The translations under genes and the position numbers were made by a program. Shown here piece by piece: positions 39,465-50,277 of a DNA stretch of 51,874 nucleotides; position 1 is the first letter of the stretch, and each line of letters opens with the position of its first letter. Source of the DNA: Prorocentrum cordatum (taxonomy: Eukaryota > Sar > Dinophyceae > Prorocentrales > Prorocentraceae); the NCBI GenBank assembly GCA_963575745.1, contig CAUYUJ010016369.1, positions 230,001 through 281,874 of the forward strand, in the 5' to 3' direction. The notes under the pieces were generated by a model. That model was not told the origin of the DNA. It saw nothing but the letters and a program-made list of their open reading frames with translations, and did no database searches.

Positions 39465-39800
39465 CACCCGCTGATGGCCTTTGTGGTGGCAGCGACGCAC
39501 TCGGCGTAGTCCATGTCGGCCTCGGACGACCTGGAAAGATATCGATGCGAGACCAATCCGCCATCACTTGGGCCTCGGGGGCCAGGCGACGAGGGGATTG
39601 CGCTGGGAGAAGTTGCGACGAGGAAGAGGACGAGGTGGAGGAGAGGAGGCGGAGAGGGGGGAGGGAGACGAGGAGGAGGAGGATTGATGCGACCGACCAG
39701 TTCTGCACATGGTAGACCAACGCATCCTTCGCAAACTCCAGCGCTGCCACCTTCTCCTCGAGCTGCACGCGCCGCGGCTGCAACCAGGGCATCTCGGACA
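39465..39800 (-). CDS. Two candidate small exons separated by a (CTC)n-type intron
   Basis: About 39800-39690 (minus) reads EMPWLQPRRVQLEEKVAALE and FAKDALVYHVQNWSVA, a likely coiled coil. About 39535-39465 reads RSSEADMDYAECVAATTKA. The 150 bp between is a purine/pyrimidine-biased tract that looks intronic. No family recognised and splice sites not fixed. Confidence 0.35.
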
Positions 39801-40104
39801 CCTCCGCCCTCGATATTAGTCGAGTTCGTCCTCATCTTCTCGTCCTCTTTCCTCCAATCCTCGTCCTCGTGCTCCTCGTCGCCATCTTCCCCCCTCATTT
39901 TTTCATCCTGCTGTTGCTCATCGAGTTCTTCTCTTTCCTCTCGCCTGCCCCAGTCGTCCTTCCCAGCCTCGTTCGTGCATTCGCCTCCTCGTTCATGACC
40001 ATTCCCGCCCCTAGTCCTCCGCTACCTCGACTGCAGCTGCAGCGTTCCTCGTCAGAGGGCCAAGCATCCCTCCAGTTGGCTGGAAGGGGCCCGCGGTCGG
40101 CCGT

Positions 40105-40440
40105 CTGCATCATCATCATCAGCAGCATCAACAACATCGTTGGCATCATCATCATCTTGATCATCATCATCATCATCGTCATCATCAGCATCATCATCAT
40201 CAACATCATCATCATCAACATCAGCATCACCAGTAGCTTCGTCATCATCATCATATTCATCATACTCGACAACATTATCAGCACAAACTCAAGCGGAGTA
40301 GTAATCCGACTCACAATCATAATTCTAGTCATCATCACCATCACCATGAACCTTGCCATCATCAGCATCATCAGCATCATCTCGCCACCATCAGCTTCAC
40401 CATCAGCCACAGCAGCACCATCATCAACACCTCCTCCTCC
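40105..40440. repeat. (ATC)n-rich tract
   Basis: Imperfect CATCATCATC repeats with interspersions; all open frames through it are runs of Ile, Ser, His or Met and are not genes. Confidence 0.9.
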
Positions 40441-40449
40441 CGGGTGATA

Positions 40450-41600
40450 GCCTGCGCCCGCTGCGCGGCCGTCGCGCCGTCTAGTCTGACCCTGTCGGCC
40501 TGTTGTTCGAGACGCGGCGCGGCGCTGCCCGAACACTTCAGGCGGTCTACTCCAAACCCCGGATAGCCTCGGGGTGGTCGCACTCGGTCCGCTGACCACG
40601 CTGCGGTCTTGCTCTGATTGACCGCCAAGCCATGGTGGGTCAGGGCGGCCGCCGCCTGCCGCTGAGCTCCTGCCGTGTGATCCTGGGGCGCGATCGCCGT
40701 CATGTCGCCCTGGAGAACAACCTGCAGGCTGGCGAAATATGCTGGGGCTCCTGGGGGGCCTCGCCCAGGCAGTCGGCTACTATGATCGCGTTGAAGCCGT
40801 GGCAGAGCGGGCGTCCTTGGTCCACGCGGGCGGTGGCTGTAGCCGGCAGGGCCCCTTTGGTGTCATCCCAAGAAGTGCGTACTAGTTGCCATCCCTGGCC
40901 ATCTGCGCGCGGCGCGGAGGAGGCTGGGCCCCCGCGCCCAGAGCCCATGGGAAAAATCAAGCACGCGGGAGGCTGACGCAGGCGTTCGAGCAGTCGAAAG
41001 CCATGACATCACCGCGAGGGCTTGCTCGATGAGAGCGGAGGTGCACGTGTGCATTATCTCGCGCCCGGCTGCTTATCCCACGTCGTACTGAGGCGGCCCA
41101 CGCGCTTGGCGAACCTCCGCCTCGTGCACCTCGCAGGCTGCCTTGGCCGCCAGCCTCCTGAACACTCCCCCGCGCGCAATGGGTCGCAACCCGCCGTGCG
41201 TTCGGCTTCCGGAGCGCCGCCAACCGCGCTCCGAGGTTGGCCTGGGTCGCCACTGCGCCGAGGCCCCCGCGCAGGAAGAGGACAGCGATTTCGGCCAAAG
41301 CCTCGAGCGCAGCGCTGTCCGCGAGAAGGGTGCGCCAGTGCTCGAATATGCCCCCGTTCGCGCCTGGCCCCGACCATTGCGAGCTTCTGGCCATGCTCGT
41401 TTATACGGCGGCGACGAAGTCGTCCACGGTGGCCTGGTCTGGCAGGCCGGGGGCCGCGCCTGGGTCTGCCGATGCACTCGGGGGAGCCACTTCTCGAACC
41501 CATCCTGGGCCCTCGCGCCGGCGGCCAGGGTCGCCGGGCTGCTGGCGTGGACCAGGGCCTTGCTGATCAGGTGCTCGCCCACGAGCTTCTCCCCCGCCTT
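40450..41600 (-). pseudogene. LINE-type reverse transcriptase pseudogene
   Basis: Minus-strand pieces in the right order but in different frames. 41394-41200 gives SGPGANGGIFEHWRTLLAD and LGARLAALRKPNARRV. 41200-41120 gives GGLRPIARGGVFRRLAAKA. 41010-40980 gives DVMAFDCSNACVSLPR (motif A). 40830-40780 gives RVDQGRPLCHGFNAIIV (motif B). 40650-40580 gives LTHHGLAVNQSKTAAWS (region after the active-site turn). The motif C DD turn is lost between 40700 and 40780. The order and wording match a LINE reverse transcriptase common in dinoflagellate genomes. At least three frame changes make this copy inactive. Confidence 0.65.
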
Positions 41601-42200
41601 CGCGACTTAGGCCAGCGCAAGTGGTTTGCGCAGTCGTCGCGGTGCCCCGGCGACTGCTGCAAACGCATTCCTGGAAAGCCCGGCCCACGTCCCCAGCCTG
41701 AGGATGAACATGCCGGCCAAGCCCCCGCTATTCCCAGCCTTTCGCCCGCCCCGTGACATCGACGGCTTGAACGAGACCATCCCCTCCAAGAAAATGAACA
41801 GCTTCTCCGCGCGATACTGCGCCAGGCCACCCCCGCACTCCAATGCTTGAAGTAGCGCCGTGCCGTGGCCACCCGGCACCGGAGCTAGGCCCGGCCCCCC
41901 GCCGCCTCGACCTCGAGGGGAACGTCGGTGTCGGTAACCGTCGCCACGAAGTCTTTCGGGTACACCACCCCGCCCTACCAGGCAAAGTTGCGCGGCTGCT
42001 GACGGTCAATTCCCCCCCCCCCCCCCCCTCTCCTCTGATGGCCTGCCTGGGTCGCCATCGTCCGCCCGTTGAAGTGGGGCTCCTAGCGATGCTGCCTAGC
42101 GCTGTGATTCGGGGTCCTCTCTGGCCCTCTTGGCCTGGCGGACGTCCTCCACATGCTCCATTCCGGAGGGCCGGTCGGGCTGGTCGCAGCACTCCCTCGT
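41600..42200 (-). pseudogene. Probable upstream part of the LINE remnant
   Basis: About 41870-41620 (minus) reads GTALLQALECGGGLAQYRAE and KLFIFLEGMVSFKPSMS, protein-like but not recognised. It sits directly 5' of the reverse transcriptase pieces, so it may be the linker between endonuclease and reverse transcriptase. No endonuclease motifs were seen. Confidence 0.35.
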
Positions 42201-42209
42201 CTCGTCTTC

Positions 42210-43010
42210 CTGTTCAGGCGTCAGCGCCGCCGTGCCGTGCACCTGCTCGCATGGCCCCACGCCCCCCTCAATGCACTGCGATGAATGAAACTACTGCGGG
42301 TTAGCCAGCGCTGGGCTGAAAACTCGGAGCTCGCCCTCTCTGTGGACCCCCGACAGTGGCTCGCCTGGCGCAGGCAGCGCCAGCGGGAACGCACGACGTC
42401 CACTGCCCACGTCGTCACAAAGACGTCTGGGCTTCCAGGTGGGCGGGATTGCGGGCGCGGCCCTGGCGGCGGCGGCACCTCGACCTGCTCTGGCGGCTGG
42501 TCCACTGCTACTGATGCCACGGCCGCGGCGGGGCCCTCGCCAGGATACCCGAGCGTCGCGTCGGAATCAATGGCGATCCAGCGCACGGCCCAAGCGGCTG
42601 GGGCGAGTGAGGGGACGCCCGCTACGAGGGGGCGGCGGCCAAAAAAAACGCGGCTGCGGCGACGGCGATGATCCCTCCGAGGTCGGCTGTAGCTCGGCCG
42701 TATTCCCCACATGCGGTTCCGGCAGCGGCGAACATCCAGCCTGGCAGCCGCGACGCGACCACGGGTCAGTCAGCAAACGGCGGCGCCCATACCCTCATCA
42801 TCGTCTCCACGGCGACGAGGGCCCTGAAGACAAGGAGCCAGAAAACATCGCCTACCATGAACCCGAGGCCTGGCAACTTCTCGTTCACTGCTGCCTCTGT
42901 GCCCGTGGTGGTCCAAACCTCCGCGAAGGAGGCGTAAAGGACAAGGATGACACTATTCCCTTCGCGCTGGCGGGCGGGCCAGAATTGCCACAACGCCTCA
43001 GGTAGTATGG
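42210..43010. other. Stretch without a supported gene
   Basis: GC-rich with long frames on both strands, none recognisable; it may include further decayed retroelement. Confidence 0.25.
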
Positions 43011-43014
43011 TTGA

Positions 43015-43870
43015 GTGGCCTGGTATCGTGCTGCTCGACGTCGTCGTGCTCGCCTGCGTCGTGCGTCTCAGCGGCGCGCTGCCGTTCCCAGACGTGGTGT
43101 TCAAGGGCGTGGTGGACATCTCACTGCCAGGATCGTCCCTTGAACCAGTGCAGACCCGTGCAGGACGGGGCGCACTCCATCCACAGGGCCGTGCTGGCAT
43201 TCAGCACCTAGTGGCAGTCCACCCTGCTGTTGGGCATGTACTTCCACTGTTGTAGCCTGGCCGCGCTGTCGACGTAGCTGCGAGGATCGTCTTCGATGCA
43301 ATGCAGCCCCGCGCAGGACGGATCGTACCCGATCTTCGGGGTCGGTATTGGCGTTCGGCACCTTGTATCCGTCGACCGTTCGGTTGGGCATATTCTCCAC
43401 ATGCGGGTGCGCGGCTACGTTGTCGGCGTACGGGCAAGGATAGTCACCGCCGCAACGCAGACCCATGCAGGACGAGTCGAACTCGGCCTTCAGGGCGGTG
43501 TCGACGTTCGGCACCTTGGTCGACCCCCTCCTCCTCGTCATCCTCCTACTCCTCCTCCTGCTCCTGCTCCTGCTCCTCCTCCTCCCCCTCCTCCTCCTCC
43601 GCCTCCTCCTCCTCCTGCTGACGAGGCACAAGTCGGCGTGGATGCAGGTCACATGCTCCTTCTTCCCCTCGTGCACCTCCTTCTCTACCCCCTCGATCCT
43701 TCTCCTCCTCTCTCCTCATCAACCCTCCACATTATCCGAGCCTGTTGCGCGAGCCTCGCCTGCTTTGCCCCCACAATGCCCGTGGATACGTCGAGCGGCT
43801 GCGTGCGGAGCCGGCACATGTTGTTCACCAGGGGCAGCCACCACAAGGAGAATCTGGCCGCCTCCAGGGA
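43015..43870 (-). CDS. Gene with ~50-residue Cys-containing repeats, three exon-like pieces
   Basis: Minus-strand pieces: 43870-43725 reads FSLWWLPLVNNMCRLRTQ and IVGAKQARLAQQARIMWRVD. 43680-43617 reads EVHEGKKEHVTCIHADLCLV. After a (CTC)n tract, 43515-43100 holds repeats. Unit 1 runs KVPNVDTALKAEFDSSCMGL...MPNRTVDGY, unit 2 KVPNANT...YDPSCAGLHC...YMPNSRVDCH, unit 3 VLNASTALWMECAPSCTGLH. Each has a PSC/SSC-x-GL-x-C core. The frame changes between units 1 and 2 and a stop falls before unit 3, so it may be decaying. The pattern suggests an extracellular or surface protein, but that is inference. Confidence 0.45.
43530..43620. repeat. (CTC)n microsatellite
   Basis: TCC/CTC/CTG trinucleotide tract between two exon-like pieces of the minus-strand Cys-repeat gene. 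Confidence 0.9.
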
Positions 43871-43972
43871 GGGGGAGGGGGGAGGGGGAGGAGGAGGAGG
43901 AGGAGGAGGAGGAGGAGGAGGAGGAGGAGGAGGAGGAGGAGGAGGAGGAGGAGGGGGAGGAGGAGAATGCGG
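43868..43972. repeat. (GGA)n microsatellite
   Basis: About 30 GGA units on plus. On minus this is a (TCC)n pyrimidine tract placed just before an exon-like piece, where a polypyrimidine tract would sit. Confidence 0.95.
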
Positions 43973-44937
43973 AGCTCAATGGTGCTATGGCGAACGCGTG
44001 GCTTCCACGTGCTAGCCTGGACAACTCACCACAATCACCTTGGAAAGCTCCTGCCCGACGTTCGCCAGAGTCCGTGGGCGAGCCGACCGAGGGGCTCCGA
44101 CCCCTTCCTGGCATGCTGCCAACATTCGCCATGAAACCGCCAAATGCTGCCAACAGCAGAACGGTCACAGGAAGAACAACACAGCACGCCATTCAGATCC
44201 CCGCGCCGGTGAGCTTGGGGCTGGACGATGTGGCGCTTCCACCGGGCGTGGTGCACAGCGCGCATCACCGGTATCATCACGTCCGAAGTGTGGGGGCTCC
44301 CAGCGGGGCGGCCGCCAGTCGTGTGCGCCATGTGCTGCCCGGGGGCGAGCGGCCTCAGCCACTGAGTGGCGCAATTCCCGCCCTCCGCAGAAGGGCGACA
44401 GGCCGCGGTGGCCGTCCGGGTCGGGGCTGCCGGAGAGGCCACATGATGGACTGGGCGCTGCGCAACGCGGACACCATCGAGGAGCTGGCCGCCAGGGTGC
44501 GCCTCGCCGGAGGCGCTGCTACCGCACTCGCGCAAAGGCAACGGGCAAACAACGGCGCCTGCTGAAGGGGGCAAGCCCTTGAGCAGGGGCCGCCGTGAGG
44601 GAGAAGCAGCTTGGCCACGGGGCTCTCTCGGCAACTTGCCGCCTCTCCCCGTGTTGTCATCGTCGTCTTCGCCTTCCCCTCCTGCTGTCGCCGCTTCTCC
44701 TGCCTCCGCCCTTCCTTTGTGTCGTCGTCGCAGTGTTCCTCCTCCTCCTCCTCCTTCTCCTTCTCCTCCTCATTCTCCTCCTCCGCCTCCTCCTCCAATC
44801 CTTTTCCTTAAACCTAACTTCTCCATGTCGAACCCCGAGACCAGTTTTTCAGTCTTTCCGGGCGTTTCGCCAGACTTCCTCACCGTTTATGACTCGGAAT
44901 ATCAAAAGTTGACAACCGCTTCGCAGATGGAGGCCGG

Positions 44938-45370
44938 GTGGTTTTCAAGATGTGGCTCTCGCCTTAGCGCCGCGCACATTCGTTTGTTAAATTGTGCAAG
45001 AGCTTCACGGATTGAGGATCACACGTCTTCGAAAAATGGCTCTCGCCTTGGCGTCGCCGCACATTCGTTCTAAAAGTGTGCAAGAACTTCACGGACTGAG
45101 GATCAGCCGTTTTCAACATGTGGCTCTCGCCTGAGCGCCGCGCACATTCGTTCTCAAAATGTGCAAGGGCTTCACGGATTGAGGATAACCCGTTTCCAAC
45201 ATGTGGCTCTCGCCTTCGCGCCGCGCACGCTCGTGTTAAACATTTGCAAGAGATTCATGGGTTGAGGGCGGTTCCTTTTCAAAATGTGGCTCTTGCCTTA
45301 GCGCCGCGCACATTGGTTCATACAATTTGCAAGGGTTCCACGCGTTCCCACTATCAACGACCCAGATATG
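44938..45370. repeat. Tandem repeat, five units of 83-84 bp
   Basis: The word TGGCTCTCGCC (TGGCTCTTGCC in the last unit) recurs at 44953, 45037, 45121, 45204 and 45287. Each unit continues with GCGCCGCGCACATTCGT-like sequence, then TGTGCAAGAGCTTCACGGATTGAGG. Units are about 80-90 percent alike by eye. Confidence 0.9.
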
Positions 45371-45659
45371 GTGTTTTGGACGGGTTCGCGATTTTGCCGG
45401 TGCAACAGTTACGTCGATTCGCGGTGTTGAAATCCCATGAACGGCGTTCTGGCACGATCCACGATCGTCAAGACGCAACAGTCAGGTTGATCCGTGGCGT
45501 TGGAATCCAGAGAACAATGTTTTGGCATGCTTCCAGGTCTTCAAACGGTTGTCTTCCAACGAGGCAGATCTCTCAATGGAAATGCACCGATGCAGGGGCC
45601 TATGAAGAGAGAGCTTGGAGGGAGGGCGCTTTCCAACATCGTTGATGGCTCTTGGGTTT

Positions 45660-46115
45660 ACACTGGTCCTCCTCCTTTTCCTCCTCCTCTTCCTCCTCCT
45701 CCTCCTTCTCCCTCCTCCCTCCTCCCTCCTCCTCCTCCTCCTCCTCCTCCTCCTCCTCATCCTCCTCCCTCCCCCCACCTCCCTCCTCCCTCCTCCCTCC
45801 TCCCTCCTCCCTCCTCCCTCCTCTTCCTCTTTCTCCTGCGCTGCTGCTGCTGTCCTGCTCCTTTATCCTCCTTCTCCTCTCCTCCTCTCCTCCTTCTCCC
45901 TCCCCCCCTCCTCCGTTCCTTCCTCCTCCCTCCTCCTCCCTCGTCCTCTCCTTCTCTTCCTCTTTCTCCTGCTCCTGCTGCTGCTGCTGCTGCTGGTCCT
46001 GCTCCTCTTTATCCTCCTCTTTATCCTCCTTCTCCTCCTCCTCCTCCTCCGCCTCCTCCTCCTCCTCCTCCTCCTCCTCCTCCTCCTCCTCCCCCCTCCT
46101 CCTCCCCCCTCCTGC
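45660..46115. repeat. Long (CTC)n/(TCC)n low-complexity tract
   Basis: About 450 bp of CTC, CTT and CTG trinucleotides with short CCCTCCT runs. Long frames here are homopolymeric and rejected as genes. Confidence 0.95.
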
Positions 46116-46559
46116 TCTGTCAGCAACGCCCTCGGGGGCACGGCTATTCTCCGACAGCGCGCCCTGCGTGGTACGGCTGCCGCACGCCAGCCACAGCCTG
46201 CGGAATGAAGCTGCCCCCGGCCAGCCACGCCCTGAGTGGCACGGTTGCAACCCGGTTGCGGCACCCTCCCACCCTCCCTCCCTCGCCTGCTCCGCCAACC
46301 CTCGCTAACAGCCGCGCTGTGGGGTATGGTTGCTGCCTCCCCCCTTCGCCTCCGCAAGCATGCTGGGGCCAAGTCCTGTGAGATAAGGCCCCCGTCCTAG
46401 CTGCGATGGCCACGCCCTGCAGGGTGGAGGCGCACGCAGTAGGGCGGCCATCGCCCTGTGGCAGCTCAGCAGTAGCTCTCCTGTCCCCCCCCCTTCTTCC
46501 TTAGCTCTCCTGTCCCCCCCCCTTCCTCCTTCTCCCCCCCTCTCTCCTACTCCTCCCCC

Positions 46560-46975
46560 TCCCTCCTCAGGAGTAGGTGGGAGGAGAAGAGGGAGAAACG
46601 GGGGAGGTTGGAAGATGAGGTTCGATGAGGTCTTGCGCCATTTGCAATGTCTGGGGCATACTTCGGATCCAGGGACCGTCAGAAATCCAACAGGGATGGA
46701 CCTCAGGAGGCTTCCCCTGCGGGGTGCAGGAGTAAATCATGCTAAACATCGCAAAGGGGTTGCTCCTCATTCGGGCCTCTGGCGGACCGTTTCGCCCAGG
46801 GACTGTAAGACATCGATCCCGCATGGAAGACAAGCTAGAATGGATCCCAGGAGGAGTCCCCAGGATGGAGGAGTAGGCTCGAACAAATCGCGTGGACCTG
46901 GGAAGTCTGTGGGGAGCAGTTTTGACATGTATTCTTTCATGGGAGGGGGTGGGAAGGTAGAGGGGGAAGACGAGT
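46560..46975. repeat. Two diverged ~130-bp direct copies
   Basis: 46667-46790 and 46797-46920 share GGGACcGTnAGAnATC, GGATGGA-CcCAGGAGG, AGGAGTAnnnnnTGC-like and AATCGC words in the same order. No gene was recognised. Confidence 0.4.
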
Positions 46976-47118
46976 AGGACCCGGAGGAGGAGGGCGAGGA
47001 TAATGAACCAGGACTCGCTATTGGATGTTATGGGGGTGCCGCGCAAGCTGGCACCAGACAAGAGAAGAGACACGAAGATGCCAACATCGGGAACCGGCGT
47101 CACCCGCACGCGCTCAGG

Positions 47119-47262
47119 CAGGGCTCGAGCTAAACAGTGTTTCTCGTTTTCGCTTTGTTTTCGGATTCATTCGTTGTGTCGTCGTTCTGCCTTTGCTACG
47201 AAACGGAATCAAAACGAAAACGGTCCACGAAATCGCCCAAACACCGTATAACTCGAGCCCTG
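47119..47262. mobile_element. hAT-like MITE, 144 bp
   Basis: The ends are CAGGGCTCGAG...CTCGAGCCCTG. The terminal inverted repeat extends to about 24 bp with 3 mismatches (CAGGGCTCGAGCTAAACAGT against CAGGGCTCGAGTTATACGGT). It is flanked by CGCTCAGG (47111-47118) and TGCTCAGG (47263-47270), an 8-bp target duplication with one mismatch. CAGGG-type ends and 8-bp duplications are typical of hAT elements. No coding capacity. Confidence 0.8.
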
Positions 47263-47393
47263 TGCTCAGGATCGACCCGACTGGGGGGATCAAGCACAGT
47301 AGCTGAGGCAAACACGTACCGATACGGCTACTCCCCAGACCTCTCCCAGGGTGCGTTCTGACCAGAACTTCGAAGCGAATCCCGCCGTGGTGA

Positions 47394-47789
47394 CTAGGAA
47401 AGGGTACCGGTATCGGTATCGCTTCCTTGTCTGAGGAGCAAGCCGGAGCATACTTCGCGCCAGCTCAGGCCGACGGCCGCCTGGAAGAACGCGTCGAACT
47501 CTACCTCGGGCAAGTCAGCACGGCAGTGGAAGGCGAGCCCGCGCCCGATGGCGCGTAGGAACCTGTCCGGGTGCCCCATGGGATGCAGCATGAATGCCTT
47601 CGGGATGCTCATCCGAGGCTTGATCATCGAGGTGTCCACGCGCATGCCCCGAGCCTTAGTCTCCATGGACCTTGCCTGGTTATCGTAGACCATGCGCTTC
47701 GCTGGGTTGCTCAACGTCTCGTACGCGTTGTTGATCCTGCGGATCTTCTCCTCTGCAGCCTCCGCGTTGTCAGGATTCTTGTCTGGGTG
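47394..47789 (-). CDS. J-domain (DnaJ/Hsp40-type) protein, 3' exon
   Basis: The minus frame starts within the J-domain at HPDKNPDNAEAAEEKIRRIN, the signature HPD loop and helix III, then NAYETLSNPAKRMVYDNQ. After the J-domain come KARGMRVDTSMIKPRMSIPK, FLRAIGRGLAFHCRADLPEV and FDAFFQAAVGLSWREV. The frame ends with TAG at 47394-47396; the last ~15 residues may be read-on into non-coding DNA. J-domain proteins stimulate the Hsp70 ATPase. The upstream helix I-II part is in the exon at 48753-48815. No signal peptide or Zn-finger is visible. Confidence 0.75.
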   Translation of the reverse strand, partial: HPDKNPDNAEAAEEKIRRINNAYETLSNPAKRMVYDNQARSMETKARGMRVDTSMIKPRMSIPKAFMLHPMGHPDRFLRAIGRGLAFHCRADLPEVEFDAFFQAAVGLSWREVCSGLLLRQGSDTDTGTLS

Positions 47790-48752
47790 GTCCGCCACCG
47801 TGCCACCTGGCACGCAGGGGCGCGTCACAATATGGAATGCCATTGCACATGCCAGAAGTCTTCCAAGGGCAGCCTCCCTCATCGCATCACGTCGCCCGAG
47901 CCAAACGGCGGCGCCAAGAACCTCAAATGGCCCCAAGCGGCTCCGAACAGCTCCACGGGGGGCCCCAAGAGGCGCCCAGGAGGCTCTCCGGAAGGTGGCC
48001 CTCCATTCAGTCCACCGTCGGTGCTCCCTGCCTGCCACGCCTCCCCTCCCTCGGGGGGCGGCCCCTGGAGGCCCCGGGCGCCCGCCACCCTGGCGCCGAA
48101 AAGCACGACGGCCGACTGATCGAGCTGGGGAGGCGGTGGCCAGCGGCCAGTGCGGGGGGGGGGCGCGCGGGCCGGGCCCCAAGACGGGCCCCCCGAGGCG
48201 ACAGCCGAGGCGGCCCCCTGGGCGATGGCCGAGGCGGCCAGCAGGAGAGGCCCGAGAGCCGGCCCCGAGGTGGCGCCCAGAGGGTCCCGGGGGGACCCCC
48301 GCAAGGGGGGCGCACCCCCAAGAGGCGGCCCCGATCTGCGCCCAGATGGCCACGGAGCCCTTGGCCCCAAGATGGCGAAAGGCGCCATAAAGAACCTCCT
48401 GGCACACCGGCCCCTGACAGGGCGTTCCCCCCCCCCCTGGACTGGAGAACCTTCTGAACTGCCCCGCGGGCCCCATGGTGCTCCGCGCCTGGCGCCTAGC
48501 CTGGACGTCACAGGCGTCATCCGCCCCAGGACGGCCCCAGAGACTGATCCAGGAGGCCTCAAGGTGGCTGTCGCACTTTCGCTTCGGACGAGCTTGGTAA
48601 CCAGCACGCCCGAGATGGCCCAAGCGGATGCTGGGGGCCGTGGAGGCCCCGTGGAACTGCGGTTGGCCCATGGCAGAACAACCTTAGCTTGGAGCCACAC
48701 CAATGATCAGTGCCTCGCTGGCACGGCAGCGGGACTTGCCGCAGGCAGCCGC
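47790..48752 (-). other. Presumed intron of the J-domain gene
   Basis: About 0.96 kb separates the two J-domain halves. It is GC-rich and filled with the CCAAGAGGC-type repeat also seen at 1-560. Clean GT/GC-AG boundaries could not be fixed; GCGG occurs at both borders. Confidence 0.5.
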
Positions 48753-48815
48753 ATACTTGAGGACCAGCTTGCGGTAGCTCTTCTTGATCGTGGCAGCGTC
48801 GGCATCCTTCTCTAC
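48753..48815 (-). CDS. J-domain protein, upstream exon (helix I-II)
   Basis: Reads VEKDADAATIKKSYRKLVLK then Y, the first half of a J-domain that is completed by HPDKNPDN at 47789. It is preceded on the minus strand by CTGAG, a possible acceptor. The residues expected before it (the D-Y-Y-x-x-L strand) must lie on a further exon that I did not find. Confidence 0.7.
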
Positions 48816-49550
48816 CTCAGGCGGCGGAAACAAGAAACGAGTGCAAGTTCCCAATGGGCGGGCGTCTGCACACACACACCAAGGTCACGCAAAACAGTAT
48901 TCACATCGCCTTGAGCATGATCAGCGGCCACCGTTCCTCCTCCTGAGCCTCCTCCGCATCCTCTGCCGCTTATCGGATCTCGGGCCGTCAATCAAGGGTG
49001 TGTTGCATGTGAGTTGAACCTCACCGCAGATCTGGCCTACCAGAACAAGAGGAGGGCTGAGCAATACAAATATGAGAAAGACGAGGAGTGGGAGAAAAAA
49101 GAACCCGCGAGGACAAGGAGGGATAGCAGCATACTCATAATGTTTATAGACGAAGGGGGGCGAGGAGAAAGGTCGGGAGGTGCGAGGGAGGAAGATGAGG
49201 AGGATGAGGAAAGGGACGACCAGAACAATGACGTTGATGCGTGCGAGAAAGAGGACGAGGGTGGAGTAAAGTGCGGAGGGGCTCTGGGCATTCGGGTGGG
49301 GGCGCATGGGATCCCTAGGGACGACGACGACTATGGCTGCGACAGCAACAAGACCCGAGCTCGTCCCGAAAAGTCGGCCCTCGAACCTCGACCCTCTATT
49401 CTCGAACCTCGCTCTTCCTTTCGGCGGCGAGCCCTGGGGGAAGTGAGAAAGGGCGGGCCTTGTCAGAAGGCTCGGTAGTCCCCTGGTCTTCTGAGAAGAT
49501 TTCTCAGCCTTCCCCGAAGACACAGAACTTCTCAGAAGGTACGTGATTAC

Positions 49551-49625
49551 GACCGGTGGCAACCACTTCGGACCGATCGGCGACCACTTCGGACAGATTG
49601 CAACCAGTTGCGGTCGGTCTGAAGC
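49551..49625. repeat. ~21-bp tandem repeat, ACCACTTCGGACCG family
   Basis: CAACCACTTCGGACCGATCGG and CGACCACTTCGGACAGATTGC follow each other, then CAACCAGTTGCGGTCGGTC. The same family occurs inverted at about 51350-51405 (CCGGTCCGAAGTGGTT, ACGGTCCGAAGTGGTT). Confidence 0.75.
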
Positions 49626-49789
49626 GGTTGCGACGTTTGGTGGGCTCTTCAAGAAGGCTCATATTCAGGGAGAGATCATAAGAGTGCTTCTGGATGCAGT
49701 GAGCTCCCTTCAGCTTCCCGATGGAACTCTGTAAAAGCGGTTGTTATCTGTCCGATCGCCGACCGTTCGCCATCATCAGCTTTATCAAT

Positions 49790-49855
49790 GATCACCATCA
49801 CCATCACCATCATCATCATCATTGCCATCATCATCATTATCAGCATCAGCATCAG

Positions 49856-49910
<55 letters not shown>

Positions 49911-49975
49911 GTCATCATCATCATCATCATCATCAGCAGCACCACAACAACCAGCATAATCACCATCATCGCCAG
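49790..49975. repeat. (ATC)n microsatellite
   Basis: Nearly pure CAT/ATC trinucleotides over about 180 bp, with occasional CAG and ACC units. Confidence 0.95.
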
Positions 49976-50159
49976 CCTCATCCTCATGCTCTAATCTACC
50001 TCGTCGTCTCCTACTCCATATTGCCCCTCAAATTCCTCCAACCCCTCCTCCTCCCACCTTACATATCACCCCCCCATATCACCCCCCTCCTCTTCTCATG
50101 CCCAGATTCGCCCTCCTTACCATCATCGTCATCAACGCCCTCCTTCGCACCAGTATCAC

Positions 50160-50213
50160 TATCCTCATCGTCATCAGCAGCATCATCACCATCACCATCA
50201 CCATCACCATCAC

Positions 50214-50277
<64 letters not shown>

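Noticed and set aside
43465-44565. 366-codon plus-strand open frame
   Set aside because: Much of it is poly-Leu and poly-Glu from (CTC)n and (GGA)n tracts. Only the last ~40 residues look protein-like, which is not enough to call a gene against the better minus-strand exons.
45494-46381. Long frames rich in Pro, Leu, Ser or Glu
   Set aside because: Translations of the (CTC)n tract on either strand.
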